Part shown: in pieces, positions 55,312 through 64,000 of the stretch
Position numbering within the stretch: the stretch's first letter is position 1
Layout: each line of letters opens with the position of its first letter
NCBI GenBank assembly: GCA_022842725.1
Contig: JALHOZ010000010.1
Coordinates: 1-64,000, forward strand
DNA length: 64,000 nucleotides
Direction: 5' to 3'
Source: Saprospiraceae bacterium
Lineage (GTDB): Bacteria; Bacteroidota; Bacteroidia; Chitinophagales; Saprospiraceae
Position numbers and translations under genes: made by a program
Notes under the pieces: model-generated
Told to the model about the DNA's origin: nothing
Databases searched by the model: none
Seen by the model: only the letters and a program-made list of their open reading frames with translations

Positions 55312-55777
55312 AAAAACATTAGATCAAAAAATCATCCATATTATCAAAAACATCAGGAATGAATTCCCTGAATTATTAAAATATATTGATGAAATGCCTG
55401 TGCATGTGTGCGAAAATGCAAAACATGGTGTCAAAGCTATGGATTTGTTGGAATACCATAATTCGTTAGCCGAATTATTTATGGCCTATGCCAAACAAAA
55501 CGTCACTGACCTTCCTTCCCCAAAAAACCAACTTTCAAAATTTTACCCTATCTATCCGGCATCGGAGGATATTTATAAAAAAGGCAGGCATGATACAGAT
55601 GTAGACCCTGAAAACGTACATCAAAATAAAGCACCAAATGAAAAAGAAGGTCTTATGAATGAGCTGAATTTTAAAGATGACAGGTCAGGCAAAGATTTGG
55701 ATATTCCCGGATCAGAATTGGATGATCAGCAGGAAAGTACCGGAAGTGAAGATGAAGAAAATAATTATTACAGCTGA
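55301..55777 (+). CDS. Small acidic-tailed protein of unknown function
   Basis: This 158-residue protein is not recognised. The first ~75 residues are a mostly helical globular part (LDQKIIHIIKNIRNEFPELLKYI, LLEYHNSLAELFMAYAKQ) with one Cys40 in MPVHVCENAKHG. The rest is a charged, low-complexity tail rich in Asp, Glu, Gly and Ser (GSELDDQQESTGSEDEEN). The ATG overlaps the end of the peroxiredoxin gene by 11 bases, so translational coupling and a role with the peroxiredoxin are likely. Neither a signal peptide nor a membrane segment is visible. Confidence 0.72.
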   Translation: MLSKKTLDQKIIHIIKNIRNEFPELLKYIDEMPVHVCENAKHGVKAMDLLEYHNSLAELFMAYAKQNVTDLPSPKNQLSKFYPIYPASEDIYKKGRHDTDVDPENVHQNKAPNEKEGLMNELNFKDDRSGKDLDIPGSELDDQQESTGSEDEENNYYS

Positions 55778-55917
55778 CCCATAACACTACCCAAATTTAT
55801 ACCATACAAAAAAAGAGTTTGGTATTACTGGACAATTCTTCGAATATGTTTATGAAAAAAATAGTTGATGAGATGAAAAAGACAGATCTGTAATGCCTCA
55901 ATCTTAAAACCTTCTCA

Positions 55918-58900
55918 TCATTCCATTTTGATCATTTTAAGCATATGATTACTATTTGTTCCAACTAGATGGATAAAATATAATCCCGAACCTTTGGGAA
56001 GTAGATTTTCGAGGGAAAAATAATTTTTCCCTTTATCGACTGTCAAAGGTAAAAAAACCAAACTTCTCCCGTGAATGTCCTTTATCTCAAGATTAAAAGT
56101 GGATTTTTTTATGGTTGATATCTCCAACATCGCTGGTCCGACTGAAGGATTCGGAAAAACAGAAACCATAAACTTGTTTTTGTCTGTATCCTCTGTGGCG
56201 ACATCACATTGATAATCTATATCAAAAGAAAATGTTTCCTGACCGGGTTGTCTGTATTGGTAAACTATAAAAAAGTATGGTTTGCCGGATTCCGTTATAA
56301 AAACTTCATTATTTTCATAAAAAATATGATATTCAAAACAGGTGGAATCCATGATTTTTGCACCGGTAATAGCTCCGTATTCGGTGTTGTATGTTAATGC
56401 ACTGCCATCGCCGACAAATTGATACCAAAATTGATTCAAATATACATTAGTACATAAATCATCAATGACCAAACCGGCAGAATCCGGTTCAATAGTGTAT
56501 GTTTTACATTTTAGGTTTTCAGCTTGTCCCAAAGAAACGTTATCTATTCCTTCTGTACACCGCAAATGAAATGTTACTTCATTTAGCAGCGATGAGTTGA
56601 ATTCATGGAATCCCAAATAATATGTTTTACCCGGTTTTGTAGCCAGAATCAACGGATTATTTTCACCGGGATACACCGGCTGACTATGGAGACAAACACC
56701 TTCACATCCATCCAGAATAGATAAAACCGAACCCGTAGTCACATTTGAAAAAGAAATTTCCATATTTTCACCTGTTCCTGTCATTTCAAACCAGGCAACA
56801 CTTACCGAAGAGGGGTTACAAAAATTAATATTTGATGATGCATAATCCTTAAAGGTTATGGTGTTTGTTTCACCGCAACTTACGGGTTCTGATGAAGCAC
56901 AAAAGTGGTTGACTGCCAATGGAATCGTTTGACTTCGGAGCATACTGTTTTCTCCACTGACAAACAGGTAGTAAGTTTTCCCCTTTTCAGCAAACCATTT
57001 AAATATTTCGTTTCCTGACACATAAGTCCTTTTTATACAAATCAACTGCTCACAACTTCCTTCAAAAAGCGAAAGATTAAGTAATGGCAAATTGGCAGGC
57101 ATATCCAAAATCAAAATTGAATCATTGCCACTGAACGTATACCACACTCCCCTTTCGAACGGGGACAAACACGGTGTATTCTCTTCACTTGTGCTGTTTT
57201 CGACAATAACCTCCGTCATTCCTGAGGAAGGTAATGGAATGGCTCCGGAACACAAATCATTCACTAACAAATCATTACAAAATGTCAGAATATTAACAGG
57301 TTGATTATCATTGGATTGTATAGAAATCAAATATTCTTTGTTGGCTTCCGCAATGATATCCAATGTATTATCCGGTAAAAAAGAATATAAAGTTCCTCTT
57401 TTTAGACATACAAGTTCATTACAATCCTTTTTTTCAAATATGTTAACATCCACAGAAATATTGTCGTTTTGATTTGCCAAACGAAAGGACAATAATTGTC
57501 CGATTCCTGCTGTCTCATACCACAAATCCTCCTGATATGGAAAACATGGGTTAGTCTCACTTGATAAGGTTGCATAAGTCAAATCCGCTTTAATGGTGTC
57601 TCCACACATAAGTTCAAATGGCTGACTACAATCATCATTAGAAATAAAATCCCGACACTCCGCCGAAAACATCAACTTGTCATAACTACTTTCATCGCCC
57701 GAAAAAACAAGGTAATAATCACTTATCATATCCTGTCTGAAATAAATACTGTCCGTATTCCCAAAATTTCTGATGCATTCCAAACCATTACAATTCCCTT
57801 TTATGAGAGATACTGATCCAAAAAACCTTGTTTGATTCAGACGGTTTATGACAAATAATTTATCCGTTTTAGGGATATAAAACCATTGATGATATCCCTG
57901 AGAAATGGAGGAACAGGATAGATAATCATTAAACCCCAATGGGGAAGTAAAATTCAGAGCAACGGTATCAGAACAATTCAAAAACGAAGCGTTCGAACAA
58001 CTAAGATTTTCCGGCAATTCAGAACATGATACTTTTACCCGGATAGAAATCCCCGAATTATTGCTGTCTGAAAACTTAAAGTAGTAATCTGTATTGTTCT
58101 TTGTTTTTAAAACGACTTTTTGACCATTTTGCTGTGACAAAAATTTCTGAAACAAACATCTTCCGTTTTCTGCACATGAATTTTCAAAAACCAGCATATC
58201 CAATCCGGAAGATGTCAGATCGTTAAACTCGAAAGTGAGCAGAGCATTACCTCCTCTGTAATAATAATACAAACCTTTATCTGTATCATCACATGGATTA
58301 GAGGTATCAGGTGCTATGTTTTGCGTATTTCCGCTCAATTGATCACCACAATGTATTTCAATAGCCTCTGCACAAGCGTCATTTTCTGATTTATCATCAC
58401 ATGACAAACGAAGGTTCACAAAATATTCTTTTTGCTGATTGGTTTGGTATACAAATATATAATACGTTTTCCCCAATTCTGTAGCAAAACTAACCGCATT
58501 ACCTGAAAAATTAAACTGATAAGCCCGGATGCAAACAAGGCTGTCACATTGACCTTCTCCCAAAAGTATTTTCATATTATATAAATTCAAAGGATCAATG
58601 TCAAAAAATAGATTATGGGCTTTCCCATTACCTTCAACTTTCAGCCAGGCGCCCTTAAATGGCTCACTGCAAAAACCGAATCCTGAAGGTGGATTGTCGG
58701 CAATGTAAACACTCTTTGAATCGCCGCAAGTCAGCTCTACAGCTTCAACACATAAACCGGGTATGACACCTTCCATACACAAAATGGAAAAAGTCAGCAT
58801 GTCATCGGTATTTCCATGCTGATCAGGCTGAAGTGGCAGATTTCGCCCCAATTGAAGGTAATATGTTTTACCGGCAACAACAGGATAAACATATTCTGAC

Positions 58901-61749
58901 TGTCTCTGATACTGCAAGTAGTCTACCAAAACCAGACTGTCGCAATCATCTGAAGATTCATAAAGAACAAAAGAAACCGGATACTGGGGTTGATTTTTCA
59001 AATCAATGCGGAATAGGTCAAGAGTTGGTTCAAAAGTGTACCAAGCCTGATGGTATAAAGTATTTCCATCTTCCAACACAAAAGATGACCAGTGATTCGG
59101 ATCATACGTCAATCTTTGTCCACAGTCAACAGATAAACTTTCTTCACATTTTTCATAAGCCGGAGGCTCCGAACACATCACTGAAAAAGTCACTTTCTTT
59201 TCTGTTTCATAAGCATAAAGTTCTATATAATATGTGACCCCTGTTTCAGTCGGAATAACGGTTTGTATAAAATTAGGATCGTTAAAAAAACCGGTGGTTA
59301 TATTTTCACAGTTGTTTTTGTAGACTCTTATGTATAATGGAGCTCCCTGAATCGGTGTCAGATTTGATAAAATGTAGTGATTACCATCTCCGTTTAAAGT
59401 TAAAATAACATTGCGCAACGCACCTGAAAACGAGTGCTTGATGTTGAGGGCATTTCCGAAATCAATGGTGTTCGTTTCTCCACATGACAATTGAAGGGGA
59501 TTCTGACAATCAAAAGGCAGTTCTTCCAAACACTCTGTAATTACTGAAAAAGAAAGCGTGTCAAAAGTACTTATTCTGATAAATCCTGTTGCCCCAGCTT
59601 CTTTAAAAACAATCAATTCATTATTTGAAGAAACTTCGCACGAAAGTAAGCCGCAAATTCCTGATAAAAAATCCAATTGCGCATAAGTGCCGGAAACTTT
59701 TATTCTGTAATACCCTTCCTCTTCCGGTAAAACATACCAAAAACCATAGGATTCATCACAAATTCTTTGAAAAGAAACATTGTGTGTCGACAGGTTTTGG
59801 CGTAAAGTGTCTCCGCATATAAGTACAGAACTGTTCAAACAATCAGCATTCAATGCTTTATCATGACAAAACAAAGTAAAGGTTCCTTCTATAAAACCGG
59901 GATAAAATACTTCAAAATAATACGTTTTACCGATATCTGCTAAAAAACGACGGCCATAAAGGTTTGAAAAGGCAAAAGTATCTGCATAGATACACGTAAG
60001 ATATTCGCAACTACCTTCATAAATATTAACTTTACTGTAATTGCGGACTTTGGCTTCATATATATTTCCGTCTCCTGCAAATGAATACCACTTGCCTGAA
60101 AAATTACCACAATTTTGGATTTCTGCAAAAACTATCTCTGATGTATTTTTAAAGGTAAACGTATCTCCACAGGAAATATCTTCAGCTAAGGCACATAAAT
60201 TATAATTTCCGACAGGTCCACATGACAAAATCAATTTTTTATTGACCGGACCGTATGTATTTTTAAAAAATAAGTATGCGGTTTCTCCTGGTGATACCAA
60301 AAAAGAAAGGGTACCATTTTCTTCAAAAGCAAAACTTCCTTCTTTTGTAGGTTTCGTTGTTCCGCAGGAATCCAAAAACAGGCTGTATTCGATATACCCA
60401 TAAACCAGAGGATCCGCTTCGGCAAAAACATAGGCTTGTTCCTGACCTTGAAGAATATACCAAAATCCGTTATCCCGATTTAAATTGCCATCACAATCTT
60501 TATTTTTACCCCGAGATACCTGATAAACATCAATAATATCTCCACAAGATAAATTTCTTGCGCATAAACACGAAAAATGATCATCAAGTACAGGGTGGCA
60601 GCTTGTCGTAAAGGAAAAAGATTCAGGATTCCTTATTGAAAACCTTATATAAACTGTGGATAACTCCGTCGTGCTGACAAAAATATCCCTCAGTTGATTT
60701 ACATCCTCCTGTACAACCAAACGCATAGAATCCGGGAAGGCTGCAGGTGCTACAAAAACATGAACTATCAGATTATAAACATTTGCTATCTCAACAGAAA
60801 TTTTTTGTTTACCGACAACATTATTCAATTTATACCAAAGAGATGGATAAAAATTTTCTACAAAATCCGAAGCAGTCCAGTCGATTACATCCTGTACCGT
60901 TTCACCACATAAAAGAGGTATAGCGGTACTGATATTTGCATGTGGTTGGGACTCACCGTTACATTGCAAAGAAAAAGCCACTGTTTCAGGTTCAACCCAG
61001 TAATTATAGTAAAGAGCAATAAAATACTCCTTACCTACTTCTGTCGAAACCTGTAACGATCGGGCACCTTCAATAGAATTTGGACAGATATTTTGCCGGC
61101 AATTTCCGACAAATACTGTAGCTCGTACATAATAAGAATCCCAGGAAAGTTGTCTGACTGTTCCATCTCCCGTAAACGAAATCCAACCTGCTGGCCAGAT
61201 ACCGGACGCACAGGAAACAGCCGATGAAGATTCAGGCGACAATTTGGAAAAATCCATCATAAACGTTTCACCACAGTTCATGTGTTTTGCCCCGGAACAC
61301 AAATCATAAGCCGGAGTTTCTTCTTCTTTGTATATAAATGAAAAAGAAACAGGATCGCACTGATAATTATATTTACCTATAAAAATGTAATAATTTTTTC
61401 CTGATTCAGCGTAAAAACTGCTTCTGTTGTCAGTGATACAATGAAGACTATCACAATCTCCCTCAAAAAGGTAAAATATAAAGCCTGCTGCGGCAGGTGT
61501 TTTTTCAGTTAATGAGACCCTTTTGTTAGTACCGGCATACCGATACCAAATACCATGAAATACTTTTTCTTCCGGGCAAAAAAAAGTATCAAAAGCAGGT
61601 AATAAAATATTACCTGTTATCACAGTATCCCTGTCTAAAAGTGTGGCGTTTTGACACCAGTCATTTTCATATAAAGATTGTGTATTCGCGGAAAAAGGAA
61701 AAACTGAAAGTAATATTTTTGTAATACAAAGCAAAAAGATTTTTTTCAT
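55918..61749 (-). CDS. Giant T9SS cargo protein with about fifteen PPC-like repeats
   Basis: This 1943-residue protein has a signal peptide (FLLCITKILLSVFPFSANTQS). The body is about 15 modules of roughly 120-130 residues. Most begin C-x(3-4)-L-x-C-G-(D/E)-T and continue with G-x-W-Y-x-F-x-G-x-G, V-F-x-G-x-C-x-x-L-x-C-I and G-K-T-Y-Y-I; this is the pattern of pre-peptidase C-terminal-like domains of Bacteroidota secreted proteins. The end is a T9SS type A sorting domain (FPNPSVGPAMLEIS, GLYFIHLVG, LKMIKME). Each module has 4-6 cysteines. It is probably a surface-exposed adhesin. The PorP/SprF gene lies upstream on the same strand. The DNA of the modules has diverged, so this is an old expansion. 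Confidence 0.9.
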   Translation of the reverse strand: MKKIFLLCITKILLSVFPFSANTQSLYENDWCQNATLLDRDTVITGNILLPAFDTFFCPEEKVFHGIWYRYAGTNKRVSLTEKTPAAAGFIFYLFEGDCDSLHCITDNRSSFYAESGKNYYIFIGKYNYQCDPVSFSFIYKEEETPAYDLCSGAKHMNCGETFMMDFSKLSPESSSAVSCASGIWPAGWISFTGDGTVRQLSWDSYYVRATVFVGNCRQNICPNSIEGARSLQVSTEVGKEYFIALYYNYWVEPETVAFSLQCNGESQPHANISTAIPLLCGETVQDVIDWTASDFVENFYPSLWYKLNNVVGKQKISVEIANVYNLIVHVFVAPAAFPDSMRLVVQEDVNQLRDIFVSTTELSTVYIRFSIRNPESFSFTTSCHPVLDDHFSCLCARNLSCGDIIDVYQVSRGKNKDCDGNLNRDNGFWYILQGQEQAYVFAEADPLVYGYIEYSLFLDSCGTTKPTKEGSFAFEENGTLSFLVSPGETAYLFFKNTYGPVNKKLILSCGPVGNYNLCALAEDISCGDTFTFKNTSEIVFAEIQNCGNFSGKWYSFAGDGNIYEAKVRNYSKVNIYEGSCEYLTCIYADTFAFSNLYGRRFLADIGKTYYFEVFYPGFIEGTFTLFCHDKALNADCLNSSVLICGDTLRQNLSTHNVSFQRICDESYGFWYVLPEEEGYYRIKVSGTYAQLDFLSGICGLLSCEVSSNNELIVFKEAGATGFIRISTFDTLSFSVITECLEELPFDCQNPLQLSCGETNTIDFGNALNIKHSFSGALRNVILTLNGDGNHYILSNLTPIQGAPLYIRVYKNNCENITTGFFNDPNFIQTVIPTETGVTYYIELYAYETEKKVTFSVMCSEPPAYEKCEESLSVDCGQRLTYDPNHWSSFVLEDGNTLYHQAWYTFEPTLDLFRIDLKNQPQYPVSFVLYESSDDCDSLVLVDYLQYQRQSEYVYPVVAGKTYYLQLGRNLPLQPDQHGNTDDMLTFSILCMEGVIPGLCVEAVELTCGDSKSVYIADNPPSGFGFCSEPFKGAWLKVEGNGKAHNLFFDIDPLNLYNMKILLGEGQCDSLVCIRAYQFNFSGNAVSFATELGKTYYIFVYQTNQQKEYFVNLRLSCDDKSENDACAEAIEIHCGDQLSGNTQNIAPDTSNPCDDTDKGLYYYYRGGNALLTFEFNDLTSSGLDMLVFENSCAENGRCLFQKFLSQQNGQKVVLKTKNNTDYYFKFSDSNNSGISIRVKVSCSELPENLSCSNASFLNCSDTVALNFTSPLGFNDYLSCSSISQGYHQWFYIPKTDKLFVINRLNQTRFFGSVSLIKGNCNGLECIRNFGNTDSIYFRQDMISDYYLVFSGDESSYDKLMFSAECRDFISNDDCSQPFELMCGDTIKADLTYATLSSETNPCFPYQEDLWYETAGIGQLLSFRLANQNDNISVDVNIFEKKDCNELVCLKRGTLYSFLPDNTLDIIAEANKEYLISIQSNDNQPVNILTFCNDLLVNDLCSGAIPLPSSGMTEVIVENSTSEENTPCLSPFERGVWYTFSGNDSILILDMPANLPLLNLSLFEGSCEQLICIKRTYVSGNEIFKWFAEKGKTYYLFVSGENSMLRSQTIPLAVNHFCASSEPVSCGETNTITFKDYASSNINFCNPSSVSVAWFEMTGTGENMEISFSNVTTGSVLSILDGCEGVCLHSQPVYPGENNPLILATKPGKTYYLGFHEFNSSLLNEVTFHLRCTEGIDNVSLGQAENLKCKTYTIEPDSAGLVIDDLCTNVYLNQFWYQFVGDGSALTYNTEYGAITGAKIMDSTCFEYHIFYENNEVFITESGKPYFFIVYQYRQPGQETFSFDIDYQCDVATEDTDKNKFMVSVFPNPSVGPAMLEISTIKKSTFNLEIKDIHGRSLVFLPLTVDKGKNYFSLENLLPKGSGLYFIHLVGTNSNHMLKMIKME

Positions 61750-62282
61750 GACAACTTAATTTATGATGATCTGACTTTTAACCGACATTTTACTTTTAAC
61801 AGAATAAAGGTAAAATAAAGACAATTAAATGGTATACTTTTTTTACGATTTTTTAAAAACTTTGCTTCATTTGTCTTCATGGTACTTTTTTCTGTAATAT
61901 TTTGTTCAGAATTAAATACATCAGCATTTTGTCAATATTTTATAAAAGAAATAAACAAAATATTCTTGTTGAAAATAAAGAATACCCTTTATTTTTACAT
62001 CATTCAGACTTGAAAAAATCTCATCTGATTATACAATCATTCCTGATATGATCTAAAATTATTCAACAATTCCGAATGCCCTAAATAAATTAACTACTTT
62101 TGTAATCATTTTAGATTTCATCAAAATTTATCACCCGGATTTTTTTACTATGAATCAATGATTTGATAGTCAGAAATATACCAAATGAAATTCTTGGTAA
62201 AAGTTGTAAAGTCATAACGTAATATTCCTTAAAAAAGGAGTATAACTTCATTGCTTTTTGTCATTATCAAAACAGATAATCG
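61750..62282. other. 533-base AT-rich spacer between PorP/SprF and the giant T9SS gene
   Basis: No coding region was found. The minus strand must hold the promoter of the giant gene if it has its own. A TACTTTTG box at 62095-62102 on the plus strand has no plus-strand gene after it and may be chance, or mark a short unannotated RNA. No convincing terminator was seen. Confidence 0.4.
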
Positions 62283-63344
62283 TCAGAACTGCGGGCAAAA
62301 ATTGGTATCATTATCGTGCTCGCCGATGTACATCAACGACAATTCCAGTGTCGAAAAATTTCTTCCATCCAGGATAACGGAACCGAGTCCCCAGTCATAA
62401 CTGAGACCAATAATAAAGTTTTTTCTTTCTATGCCGATCATTGCTGCCATGGTTTCCAGATTGGTTCCTGTGACATCCTGAACGATTCTGAACATAGGTC
62501 CAACGTGAAAATATTGACCTGTTCTTTCTGCAAATTTTATTCTGAACAGAGAGCTCAGCTGTATCGTTTGTTTTCCTCCCTGTTGCAACCAGATAAACCG
62601 GGGAGAAATGTCCAACCGGTAACTCGTCATAAACTGAAGTCCTCCGTGAAACGTCAATCGTGAAGGGTATTTACTGGTTTTGATAATATTTTCGTTGAGA
62701 ATGACCGGATCATCATAATAAGATACGTTTGGTTGGGTAAAATGTTGGTAGCCAATACCCATATGGAGATTTAACTTTTTACTAGGTGATGCGGAATAAT
62801 AAATCCCTGTACTCAGATCAGGTACTGTAATATTATTGGGTGGCAGAAACTCTGAAGATGGAAGTGTAAATCCGTTGATGGCATTAAACTGATCCTGAAA
62901 ATTAAGGTTTTCGTAGTTCACTGCACGCTGCAACAACCCTCCCTGAAATCCGATACCCAGCGTTTGTTTATACTTTTTATCCAATGCTTTGTGATAAGCC
63001 AATGTCAGTAATAATTGATTGGTGTTAACGTCAAACACCCTGACTCTGTCAGAAACAAAAGTCAACCCCATGGATATGACATCATTCAATCCTTTTTTAG
63101 CATTCCGAATATCCAGTTTTACGTCACCGGAAGCCGCAAACGTTTTGTAAGATTCTTCCAATGGCTGAAAATATTGATCCCGGTACAACATCGACACCCT
63201 GAAAGTTCCTGAATACGTGCCGCTGGTAGCAGGATTAAGATACAAAGGATTGGAATAATATTGCGTAAAATGCGGATCCTGGGCTGTCAATGTTATTAAT
63301 ACAAAAAACATTAAAACAATGAAGGAAAATATTCTGAAAGACAT
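62283..63344 (-). CDS. PorP/SprF family type IX secretion system membrane protein
   Basis: The protein has 353 residues from the ATG at 63344 (MSFRIFSFIVLMFFVLITLTAQ). The longer frame to 63416 begins almost on top of the presumed transcription start and is disfavoured. The mature N-terminus DPHFTQYYSNPLYLNPATSG is the hallmark of PorP/SprF proteins. Barrel strands follow and the family's length is matched. PorP/SprF proteins belong to the T9SS and anchor or aid surface display of partner cargo. The giant T9SS protein is encoded next on the same strand, so it may be the partner. Confidence 0.95.
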   Translation of the reverse strand: MSFRIFSFIVLMFFVLITLTAQDPHFTQYYSNPLYLNPATSGTYSGTFRVSMLYRDQYFQPLEESYKTFAASGDVKLDIRNAKKGLNDVISMGLTFVSDRVRVFDVNTNQLLLTLAYHKALDKKYKQTLGIGFQGGLLQRAVNYENLNFQDQFNAINGFTLPSSEFLPPNNITVPDLSTGIYYSASPSKKLNLHMGIGYQHFTQPNVSYYDDPVILNENIIKTSKYPSRLTFHGGLQFMTSYRLDISPRFIWLQQGGKQTIQLSSLFRIKFAERTGQYFHVGPMFRIVQDVTGTNLETMAAMIGIERKNFIIGLSYDWGLGSVILDGRNFSTLELSLMYIGEHDNDTNFCPQF

Positions 63345-63426
63345 ATAAACTTTTATAAAAAACGAAATAAACATCTCTTTCTTGTCCCTGAATGTACAAA
63401 AAAGCATTGATGCCATTTTAAAAAGG

Positions 63427-63434
63427 CAAAATTA
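63427..63434 (-). promoter_or_regulatory. -7 box of the PorP/SprF gene
   Basis: The minus strand reads TAATTTTG, followed by transcription start about seven bases later, near 63420. This supports the internal start codon at 63344 rather than 63416. Confidence 0.5.
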
Positions 63435-63667
63435 CGTCATTTTGTTCAGCATATCTAAAAAAACCTTCGGCCACTTATCCTTTTATCCATGTAACTGAAG
63501 TTTTAATGATCACAAACCATCTTTTTTTATTCGTTTATTATAAAATAAACGTTGTAGAATCAGCTTCTTTTTAAAACATTTAATACTATTTAGACAAATA
63601 CCAAATAAAAATTAGGCTTTCTAAGTATTTTCTAATTTTTTATATTCCTGTCTTACCTTAATTTAGC

Positions 63668-63675
63668 TATATTTG
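63668..63675 (+). promoter_or_regulatory. -7 box of the cytochrome c peroxidase gene
   Basis: TATATTTG followed by CA matches TAnnTTTG. The leader to the ATG at 63803 is about 120 bases. It contains a 12-base direct repeat (TGACCATTAAAA at 63707-63718 and 63756-63767), a small inverted repeat GTCAC/GTGAC at 63771-63785 and a possible 13-codon micro-frame from 63706. Confidence 0.5.
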
Positions 63676-63802
63676 CATCGTTAAAATTGAACCCATGAAA
63701 TGCACATGACCATTAAAACACGTTTTGTGTTGAATATTGTCATGTAAATTCCATCTGACCATTAAAAAAAGTCACCAAAAGTGACCAAAAAAAGTCAAAC
63801 TG

Positions 63803-64000
63803 ATGAGACATATTATTTTACTTGCAATTGTTTATGCGCTTATTTTATCGTCGTGCTCCCATGAAGCACCGAATAATCTGGACTACGAATTACATAAAGT
63901 AATCGGTAATACCGCACCATATACCCTTCCAAAATCCACCGATTTTGCCAATATCCCCCAATCACCAAGCAATCCGCTTACTAAAGAAAAGGTAGCTCTC
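63803..64000 (+). CDS. Di-haem cytochrome c peroxidase-like lipoprotein, N-terminal part (3' end outside window)
   Basis: The frame is open to the right edge, with 66 residues visible. A signal sequence with lipobox LILSSC (Cys18) is followed by Ser-His. The segment FANIPQSPSNPLTKEKVAL is the conserved N-terminal approach to the first haem domain of MauG/CcpA peroxidases (usually continued by G-x-x-L-F). The haem-binding CxxCH motifs would lie downstream, outside the window. If so, the enzyme reduces hydrogen peroxide in the periplasm. The family call rests on this short stretch alone. Confidence 0.75.
   Translation, partial: MRHIILLAIVYALILSSCSHEAPNNLDYELHKVIGNTAPYTLPKSTDFANIPQSPSNPLTKEKVAL

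Noticed and set aside
62095-62102. TACTTTTG box as a promoter of a plus-strand RNA
   Set aside because: A single eight-base match in AT-rich DNA, with no -33 and no gene or terminator after it on that strand.

Overview
This is an AT-rich stretch of a Bacteroidota chromosome, probably from the Saprospiria/Saprospiraceae side of the phylum. That placement is an inference, but several signs point the same way. Many secreted proteins end in the Por/type IX secretion (T9SS) type A sorting domain. There is a PorP/SprF protein, a TonB-dependent receptor, a GLPGLI-family protein, a DUF5777 barrel and PPC-like repeat proteins. Many genes are preceded by the Bacteroidota -7 box TAnnTTTG. No plasmid, phage, transposase or CRISPR signal was found.

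Layout. 1-4.7 kb: the 3' part of a TonB-dependent receptor, then a large T9SS cargo protein ending at a strong terminator. 4.7-9.4 kb: housekeeping genes (BFN-type nuclease, EtfA/EtfB, a TPR-like protein, a CPBP membrane protease, CdsA). 9.4-17.6 kb: a block entirely on the minus strand and richer in A/T. It holds secreted and outer-membrane proteins: an L-domain-like T9SS protein, two barrels, a frameshifted T9SS protein, a TonB-like barrel, a GLPGLI protein and a 62-residue two-cysteine peptide. It sits between cdsA and psd, two phospholipid genes that I recall often being neighbours in this phylum. 17.6-23.9 kb: psd, a divergent lrp-like/rocD pair, a barrel/lipoprotein/glutathione peroxidase operon and a DUF5777 barrel. 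24-33.2 kb: a repeat-rich T9SS protein, an uncharacterised secreted protein, mnmG, two small heat-shock proteins and a T9SS M1 aminopeptidase.

33.4-37.5 kb: sucC, xseA-xseB, deoB and a tRNA-Arg(CCT). 37.5-38.5 kb: a gene-free kilobase full of direct and nested inverted repeats. 38.5-40.7 kb: a TlpA-like lipoprotein and a barrel. 40.7-49.7 kb: a tight six-gene operon, transcribed lysA, histidine phosphatase, valS, Na+/Ca2+-type exchanger, argS, glnS. 50-55.8 kb: a DUF4403-like protein, an L-domain/thrombospondin-type-3 protein, a small membrane protein, a SOUL protein, and a peroxiredoxin with an overlapping small acidic protein. 55.9-63.4 kb: a 1943-residue T9SS protein made of about fifteen repeats, downstream of a PorP/SprF gene. 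63.8 kb to the end: the start of a di-haem cytochrome c peroxidase lipoprotein.

How it fits together: the T9SS exports at least six cargo proteins seen here, and PorP/SprF belongs to that secretion and surface-attachment apparatus. CdsA and Psd act in phospholipid synthesis, EtfAB and SucC in energy metabolism, and glutathione peroxidase, the 1-Cys-type peroxiredoxin and the cytochrome c peroxidase against peroxides. The least explained parts are the GLPGLI/peptide/barrel island, the repeat-rich kilobase after the tRNA, and the giant repeat protein. All function calls come from reading the sequences; no database search was possible.
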